Below the pieces are notes generated by a model that was not told where the DNA came from, ran no database searches, and was given only the letters and a program-made list of their open reading frames with translations. From Hofstenia miamia (Eukaryota; Xenacoelomorpha; Acoela): 64,000 bases of DNA. A program made the translations under genes and the position numbers. The stretch lies in assembly GCA_004352715.1 (NCBI GenBank), contig SCFE01000093.1, forward strand, positions 645,001-709,000, written 5' to 3'. Every line of letters starts with the position of its first letter. Within the stretch, counting starts at the first letter, position 1. Of this stretch, positions 57,522-64,000 are shown piece by piece.

Positions 57522-60088
57522 TCATAGAAAAATCATAAAGAGGATGAGATGGGGAATGAAGACGAGGGATTGTGCGAAGGCAGTGACGTAAATAATTCTC
57601 ATTGATGAGACCTGGGGAACATATAATTGTGAGGAGTCAGCCGATATAGTATTAAATTTGAGATCGGGTGGCTGGGTTGATATGGGCTCCCTTACTGAAA
57701 GAATGAATAAACCATTAGTGCTGCACGAATATTTGAATTGGTCTCTCTTCCCGACTCCGATTTTATATTGAATGTCTTGAGGAAGTGCATCGAGTGTAGA
57801 TTGAGGAATTCGCGCAAGCTCTTTCTCATTGAAGGATGTAAATAATGATGACACGGATAGAGCATGCTGTGGTTTCCAATAATCCAAGGCCGGGAATATG
57901 TTTTTCCCGATGATGAATTCCTTAATTTCAAACAGAACTTTTGTTTCGCATTTGAGATTTCCAATTACATGCAAGGTGTTTTCAACAACATGTTTTTGAA
58001 GTTGCCATATATCATGCTTATTCATTCCGCAGAAGAATGCTCCTAAGTTAAATATGTCATGGACGGATAAATCAGAAGGCATGAGACTATTTGACACCAT
58101 GTAACTGCGATACAATGAAATAACTTGATCATTTTTCCAGCCTTCAATCTTTGACAAGTAGTACAACGCATCTGAATCCTTAAGGTTCAATTGTGTTAAA
58201 TTTAAGGCACTTAGTGTTTTCAATGAGGCGCCTAATCTTACAATATCTATTGAATTCAGTTTCGAAATATCGCCATTATGCTTTTCGAGAAACCGATTCA
58301 GAGCTGTACTTAAGTGTGTCGATAAACTGCTTTCATCATTTGACAAACGCTCAAGATATCTTAGGAAATTGCACTCATCAGAGTTTTTTATTTTGAGATC
58401 TGAAACAACATTTACTGCAGAGCCCAGTAACATATAGTCATTAGAACTAAGTCCGTCGCCATTAGCGCAAGAGGTGCCTTTTATGTATGTAGATCTATAT
58501 TTGGTGATGGCATCATGTACAGAGTAGGTTAGCTGNNNNNNNNNNNNNNNNNNNNNNNNNNNNNNNNNNNNNNNNNNNNNNNNNNNNNNNNNNNNNNNNN
58601 NNNNNNNNNNNNNNNNNNNNNNNNNNNNNNNNNNNNNNNNNNNNNNNNNNNNNNNNNNNNNNNNNNNNNNNNNNNNNNNNNNNNNNNNNNNNNNNNGATG
58701 GCATCATGTACAGAGTAGGTTAGCTGATTGTGACTTTCTATTACAGTTACTATCTGTTCTTTCGTGTACTGTTTTCCATTGCATTCGATATAGCTATGCG
58801 CAAATTCTTCATTGTGCAAATCTGAAATCTTGTATGGGACACCCTTCCGAACTACTTCTGCTAAGATATCCAACCGTCTCTCAATTTTACTATTAGGTGT
58901 AATAAGATGCATGTCGCTCTTTGTAAATGCAGAACACAGATAGTTTCTCATGTTGTATATATCTTCATCTTCAATAGAGCTACCCAATGCTTTCTTAACG
59001 ACACTTGCTTGCTCCATATTCAATTTACAGTGTTGAAACCAAAATAAATTTTCCCTTAATTGTTTTCTTTCCATTCTTTGAAGAAGCTTCGAGGGGATCG
59101 TGCATCTTAGATTGCCTAACAAAATGATGTCTTCTAAATCAACTTTGCATTCATCAACAAATTCACATCGTTTGCAAGATGCAAAGTAAAGCTCAGAAAA
59201 ATATTGCATTTCTTTTAATGGTAAGGACTCCTCTAGACTAATTTCTCCAATCTTTGAAAAAACATCTTTGCATGGTTTGGTCTTAGGGAACGTGAATTCT
59301 GAAAAAGAAAACTCACGAAGAACGAATCCGTTTAGACTGATGATCTGTTCGCTCGTTAACATCGATACTGAAAAAGCGGTGACATTTCTTAATAGTTTTA
59401 CTGAGTTCCTAATGGTGTCTGCAATTTTTCTGCATCTTGGTTTATCTCTTACACCGGCTTTAAGTAGTTGATACACCACATCAAATATTCCTAGAGGAGT
59501 CAGATGCCCGATATCATCAGTGGTCATCCCCAATATGGTTTTGTTTAACGAATAAGCAACACGACCTGTTAAGTTACTCGGAATTCCGAACTGTGATCTC
59601 AATGACTGAAAAAGAATGTATGAGACTCTTGGTGACCACTCAGTCTTAGTAATTGAATTCTCATGGGGGAATTCGTTCAACCCATATATTTTGTCATAAC
59701 TAAAGTACTGTGAAAGTTTTTCAAAGTTTCTTTTTAGTTCTCTTATTGAAAGATCATCCATCATGGCGGGAGCAATGTCAGTTACCTTAAGGTATTTTCT
59801 TGTTCTACCCCAACAGTTTTTGAAATGCTTAAAAATATAGACTCTTTGAGAAGGTAAAAGTTTATGTGCCATCTCTCTTAGTAATCTCACATTGCTACAT
59901 ATTCTTGACTGTTGGAAGAAAGCAAACCATTTTGATTCTAGGGCTGGTAATAAATTTCGCAGTTCGGAAATTACGTCAACAGGAAAAAACTGACGCCCAA
60001 CTAAGATCTTCTTAATTCTTGATTTGAATTGATCGTGCAGATATTTGTGAGCCAATATCATCTTTTGACCTTGAAGAAGTTTATTTTC
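57522..60088 (-). CDS. Stereocilin/otoancorin/mesothelin-like GPI-anchored protein, 3' terminal exon
   Basis: The only convincing host gene. The coding region is open from an acceptor-like site (exon start 60088) through ATG 60061 to the TGA at 57522-57524, apart from an N gap. Collapsing the duplicated 30 bp at the gap gives 782 residues from that ATG, or 791 from the exon start. It is all-helical and built of degenerate repeats. About residues 309-350 contain EDIILLGNLRC then LRENLFWFQHC. Residues 604-690 contain HDIFNLGAFFCGMNKHDI, VIGNLKC, YWKPQHALSVSSLF and KELARIPQSTLDALP. These resemble the LG-x-x-x-CG-x(5)-I ... LG-x-L-x-C ... W units of the stereocilin/mesothelin superhelix. The C-terminus ends in a hydrophobic tail (FIPHLILFMIFL, to residue 782) after small residues (SS at 755-756), typical of GPI attachment. 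Known members are extracellular surface or matrix-attachment proteins. No signal peptide is seen because 5' exons are missing. Assignment is from pattern, not a search. Confidence 0.7.
58506..58726 (-). repeat. 30 bp direct repeat flanking a 161-N gap inside the host gene
   Basis: GATGGCATCATGTACAGAGT plus ten more bases occurs at 58506-58535 and again at 58697-58726, immediately on each side of the gap 58536-58696. This is most simply a contig overlap that was not merged. Confidence 0.95.
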
Positions 60089-60090
60089 CT
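60089..60090 (-). promoter_or_regulatory. Candidate splice acceptor (AG) for the stereocilin-like exon
   Basis: The minus strand reads TTTTTTACTGTAATATTTAG then GAAAATAAA. The nine codons from here to ATG 60061 are open and in frame (ENKLLQGQK), so the long exon probably starts at 60088 rather than at the ATG. Confidence 0.45.
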
Positions 60091-60614
60091 AAATATTACA
60101 GTAAAAAAATTGGGTAAAACCTACAACTTCAATATTTAAATGCCTATCAATTTCTTTTAGACCAAAATATCAACTTGTATTGTAAGTGCTTTGAAGAAAC
60201 TGGAAATGAGTTTTCGACAATGTTTCGTTCAATGCGATTTAATAAATCAGTTTTGAAAATTGATAGAAGTATAAATCTTAATAATAAAACAGGAATGTCC
60301 TTTAAAACAAAATACTTCTAAATCTAAGCATGAAATGTATGTAGCTAAAATGCATATTTGACTTATAAAAAATCTATTCTCGTCATTTTTCAATATATTT
60401 CATACAAATATACCTATAGTGCAAATTGACAATGACAGGAACGATCTGAGAGAAGGTTAAACTAATTCGTGTAAACCTTAAAGTTTGAAACAAAAACTAA
60501 TTTATTTCTTTGCTATGGTTTCATTATTGACTGTGAAAACCGTTCATCATCAAAGAAATTTCTCTAATTGAAGATTGAACACTAAATTTGGTATCGATAT
60601 CATCTTGATTGCAT

Positions 60615-60800
60615 GTTAGCGTTAACCTTAAACAGCCATTTTAAAGAACAAATCGTTTTTTCACATTTACAAAAATTTTTTCCAAGCCTATTTTCTAATT
60701 TAAAAATCCTGGGGCATGGGTAAGTTTATTACAGAACATACATTAATGCAATCTTGAAAATTTCTATTATAGCTTATTGCTGGGGCAGAGATTGTTGAAA
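60615..60800 (-). repeat. Dispersed repeat family B, copy 2
   Basis: Reverse complement aligns with 18967-19150: CAACAATCTCTGCCCCAGCA, ATAGAAATTTTCAAGATTGC, CATGCCCCAGGATTTTTAAA and a terminal GCTGTTTAAGGTTAACG. The 85-codon frame at 60700-60957 overlaps it and is therefore repeat-derived. Confidence 0.75.
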
Positions 60801-60957
60801 AGATTAATAAGTTTGCAAGATTAATCGTTGCAAGATTCCAACCAAATTTATAATCACAATGTTTATTAATTAAGGCCTTTTGTAACATCATAAGACCTGT
60901 GCATAATATAACTAGTAAAATTCGGATGTAATCGGTTTCGAATTTTTTAAACTTCAC

Positions 60958-61495
60958 AGTATAAATACTAAGTTATTCATTTGTAAAAAAACTTTTCCAA
61001 GGACAACATTAAACACACTACTTGTAATTCTGTTTTTAAACTAGGTATGATAGAAATGACTTGAAATTGTATTCATAGTGATTTACCAACTGCCTAATAA
61101 ATATTAGCAAGAAATAAAAAAATTTTTGCATTCCAGATAAGAGTGAATTTTTTAAAAATGGAGAACATGTATTTGTCGTATTATTTTAGATTTGATAAAA
61201 CTGTAATCATGCATATCGCTCCATACTGGTGAATTCCCAAATTAATTGCGCAAATACGCTTCTTTAATAAGACAATTTAGCTTTTGTTAACTTGCACAAT
61301 CACTATTTTTACTGTCAATCTGTTTTAAGTAGTCAAAGAAATTGACTATTCACACGGCTAAGAGATTGCAGCTGATGCCAATTGTTCAATTACTCTACAA
61401 AATCTGTTTTACAAAATTTTTATAATTACTAAGATCGTTTCCTTATTTTTTGAAATTCACAAGACGCTTTACAAACAAACCCAAATTTATGGCAA
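60958..61495. other. Intergenic AT-rich DNA, nothing recognised
   Basis: No clear upstream exon of the minus-strand host gene could be picked out here. Confidence 0.35.
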
Positions 61496-61516
61496 TATAT
61501 ATATACATTATACATG

Positions 61517-61549
<33 letters not shown>

Positions 61550-61582
61550 TATATATACTATATATATATATATATATATATA
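61496..61582. repeat. Compound (TA)n microsatellite
   Basis: TA runs with CATTATACATG and GTATA interruptions. Confidence 0.95.
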
Positions 61583-61870
61583 CAAGCTTAGTCAGACATT
61601 TTAAACTGTGTACAGAAAAGGGTCGCTTGAATTAACTTGAAGACTTATTGTAGTAACCATTAAAATAATTTTTGCAAAGTGCATATATTTATATGATAGT
61701 AGAAATTATATATATATATATATATACAAGCTTAGTCAGACATTTTAAACTGTGTACAGAAAAGGGTCGCTTGAATTAACTTGAAGACTTATTGTAGTAA
61801 CCATTAAAATAATTTTTGCAAAGTGCATATATTTATATGATAGTAGAAATTATATATATATATATATATA
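61583..61870 (+). repeat. 144 bp tandem duplication including a TA tract
   Basis: CAAGCTTAGTCAGACATTTT starts at 61583 and again at 61727. The two units are essentially identical and adjoin with no N between them. The second unit runs into the gap 61871-61952. Confidence 0.95.
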
Positions 61871-61952
61871 NNNNNNNNNNNNNNNNNNNNNNNNNNNNNN
61901 NNNNNNNNNNNNNNNNNNNNNNNNNNNNNNNNNNNNNNNNNNNNNNNNNNNN

Positions 61953-61982
<30 letters not shown>
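61850..61982. repeat. (TA)n microsatellite containing assembly gap 61871-61952
   Basis: TA runs on both sides of 82 N. Confidence 0.9.
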
Positions 61983-61986
<4 letters not shown>

Positions 61987-62481
61987 ACGTCTTTGCTTAA
62001 ATACTTAAACAATTAGGAGCAAAGTGAAAATCAAAGTATTGATTCATTGTATTTCGTAACGAAAACCTGTTATGCAATTTACACTTAGATAAAGGTTATT
62101 GATTTTAGAAGCCTCATATTGACTATTCATAATTTTACACCTATAGTTTTCTTGCATTGTATGTGCTGCTTAAGATTTAATACATTTATAACATAGAAAG
62201 ACAACTGTAATATACATGTAATTGTAAAAATATAAAGGAGGTGCTAATATGCAATTCACATTTTTATGTCAAAATTTAACATTTTGATAAGAACTGCATG
62301 CGTTCCAAGACAATAGTGTAAAATAGACTAAACTGAAAGACGCAATTTTAATATTGTTCCCTAAATAAAAGAAGTGGACGCTTCCATATAAATCTAATTA
62401 ATTTCAAATTCATTCAATTTATCTAATTTACTCCATTTTTCTGATTGTGCAACAGCTTAATTCCTATTTAATTTCTGATAA

Positions 62482-62533
62482 AAAATTACTCATTTCAACT
62501 ATAAGTGAAAATTACTCATTTCAACTATAAGTG
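62482..62533 (+). repeat. 26 bp tandem duplication
   Basis: AAAATTACTCATTTCAACTA followed by TAAGTG occurs twice head to tail. Confidence 0.9.
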
Positions 62534-62749
62534 ATTTTTTGCAAGATATTTTTACAAAAACGCTTCAACCTTTGTGTCAAAACTTGGATAAAATTCTTGA
62601 CACTTTGATTTTAAAGTTCTAGATAACATCTTTTTGAATTGTTATAAAGAAAGAAGCCTAATTGTTGAAAAGGTACGGAATTTTTATACAACTAATTCGT
62701 AAAATATCGAAATGTCGTTGCCAGTAGCTACCAGCTATTAAATAAATTC

Positions 62750-62992
62750 ATATATTTAAAAGCGAAATCCCAGGACGTCTTACAACCTATGATGATCTCT
62801 TAATGAGAATTTCAGACGCTCATAGCTCCTTCTCTATTAAAGACAGGATGACGTGCTTTTTATTCACGCATTAATGTCATACCCGCTCATCAAAATTTTC
62901 TTAAGTGCCTCAATGAGGCTTGGATGGATTCTCTGCAGTAAAGGAAATAGCCAGGCCCGTTGTTTGCATTTGAAACTTAGGGGGCCATGGCC
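62750..62992 (+). repeat. Direct repeat abutting assembly gap, copy 1
   Basis: 243 bp identical to 63014-63256 across a 21-N gap (62993-63013). Unmerged contig overlap. Confidence 0.95.
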
Positions 62993-63013
62993 NNNNNNNN
63001 NNNNNNNNNNNNN

Positions 63014-63256
63014 ATATATTTAAAAGCGAAATCCCAGGACGTCTTACAACCTATGATGATCTCTTAATGAGAATTTCAGACGCTCATAGCTCCTTCTCTA
63101 TTAAAGACAGGATGACGTGCTTTTTATTCACGCATTAATGTCATACCCGCTCATCAAAATTTTCTTAAGTGCCTCAATGAGGCTTGGATGGATTCTCTGC
63201 AGTAAAGGAAATAGCCAGGCCCGTTGTTTGCATTTGAAACTTAGGGGGCCATGGCC
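63014..63256 (+). repeat. Direct repeat abutting assembly gap, copy 2
   Basis: See 62750-62992. Confidence 0.95.
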
Positions 63257-63510
63257 CCCAAAGTTCGATAAATTAATCATAGTTTTACTCATATGAAATA
63301 GTTTCACACTTTTTCATTGAATTTTTAAATAGAATGGCATTAGTATTATGCATATTTCAACTAAAATATATTCACTCTAACTTTGTTACAGAATATTAGA
63401 ATTAATACTATGGAGTTTTGTATCCAGGATGCCAAGGGGAAGGGACCCAGTGGCATAACAAGGAGGGCCCTGACCCCCTGGCCCTCCCTTAACAACTGCC
63501 TTGGAAATAG
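63216..63510. mobile_element. Possible hAT-like element ends (CAGGCCCGTTG... and CAGTGGCATAAC...)
   Basis: CAGGCCCGTTG at about 63217 leads into a perfect 16 bp palindrome GGGGGCCATGGCCCCC (63244-63259). CAGTGGCATAACAAGGAGGG at about 63449 leads into GGCCCTGACCCCCTGGCCC. Both have the look of CAG-type DNA-transposon ends with G/C-run subterminal sequence. They are not inverted partners of each other and I found no target duplication. Confidence 0.35.
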
Positions 63511-63540
63511 CAAAGATCAGTTGTTGCCACCATGGGCCTT

Positions 63541-64000
63541 AGACCTTTTATTCTAAGAATATTATGTATTTCGGTTTTTTAAATACTCGGAATTTTCGTT
63601 CAAAGATAAACAATATTTTCAAATACGAATGAATATTTGAGTAAATATGCAAATATTTAGAAACCCAAGTATAAATAGTAAGATAGTCATTGAAAATAGC
63701 TATGCACATAAGGATTTTCAAAAACATAATTTCTAAATAATGTTTTGCCACTTCACATTATTTAAAATTGTATTTATGAAAGCGTAACTGGAAAAATTTT
63801 GAACGTCATTCATCTAGGTTATTTTAAAATGATGTTATCTCTTTCCGTCATTCATGCTGGATAGAGTACAGTTGACTCGCAAATTTCGATAATGAACACA
63901 CTATTGCGTCACTAGTTTTCGTAAAATTTAATTGATTGTTATAAGAATGCAAACACAGAGAGACTATTTGTTTAATTCAGAGAGTGTCTTAGGACTATTG
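63541..64000. other. Intergenic AT-rich DNA, nothing recognised
   Basis: No supportable gene or element up to the window edge. Confidence 0.4.

Noticed and set aside
57864-58046. 60-codon plus-strand frame and several others between 57.5 and 60 kb
   Set aside because: Shadows of the long minus-strand coding frame.
60700-60957. 85-codon minus-strand frame upstream of the host exon, with a possible signal-peptide-like start
   Set aside because: Most of it is homologous to the repeat copy at 18967-19150, so it is repeat sequence, not a 5' exon of the stereocilin-like gene.
62750-63256. Possible LTR pair (two 243 bp direct repeats)
   Set aside because: They sit directly on each side of a 21-N gap with no internal retroelement sequence; an unmerged contig overlap explains them.

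Overview
KIND OF DNA. This looks like nuclear DNA of a multicellular animal, most likely an invertebrate. It is very AT-rich, full of (TA)n microsatellites, almost gene-free, and carries a mix of mostly dead animal-type transposons: mariner/DD41D, Tc1, PIF/Harbinger, hAT, pogo-like foldback, CR1/Jockey-type LINEs and Ty3/Gypsy. It is a draft assembly with about a dozen N runs. I cannot name the species. I see no rRNA, tRNA, CRISPR or bacterial operon structure. LAYOUT. 1-0.5 kb is an unidentified CpG-rich block. 1.5-2.8 kb is a complete mariner-type element with TA target-site duplications and a broken transposase. 6.7 kb holds a foldback MITE and 9.5 kb a second mariner remnant. 17.2-17.9 kb is a 699 bp hAT-type element with a perfect 8 bp duplication. 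20.2 and 49.2 kb hold two copies of one ~242 bp hAT-type MITE, each with its own 8 bp duplication. 25.3 kb is a MITE with 31 bp inverted ends. 27-28.8 kb is a decayed LINE and 28.9-29.4 kb a Tc1 remnant. 35.6-36.7 kb is a PIF/Harbinger element with TAA duplications and a transposase exon. 42.0-42.8 kb is a second LINE fragment. 44.6-45.2 kb is a probable LINE endonuclease remnant. 51.1-52.5 kb is a Ty3/Gypsy gag-to-RT remnant. 57.5-60.1 kb, minus strand, is the only convincing host gene: the large 3' exon of a stereocilin/otoancorin/mesothelin-like, probably GPI-anchored surface protein. ASSEMBLY. Many N runs are flanked by direct copies of the same sequence (20.6/21.4, 31.0/31.3, 33.4/34.8, 54.8/55.0, 58.5/58.7 and 62.75/63.0 kb), which points to unmerged overlapping contig ends or haplotypes. 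The important case lies inside the host gene: collapsing a 30 bp overlap across the 161-N gap at 58536-58696 restores one uninterrupted frame. HOW THINGS RELATE. There is no operon-like cooperation. The window is mostly a transposon graveyard next to the 3' end of one gene whose 5' exons lie at or beyond the right edge. I found no clear sign of a new biological system. The most useful items are the host gene repaired across a false gap, the target-site-validated DNA transposons, and several dispersed repeat families that I cannot name.
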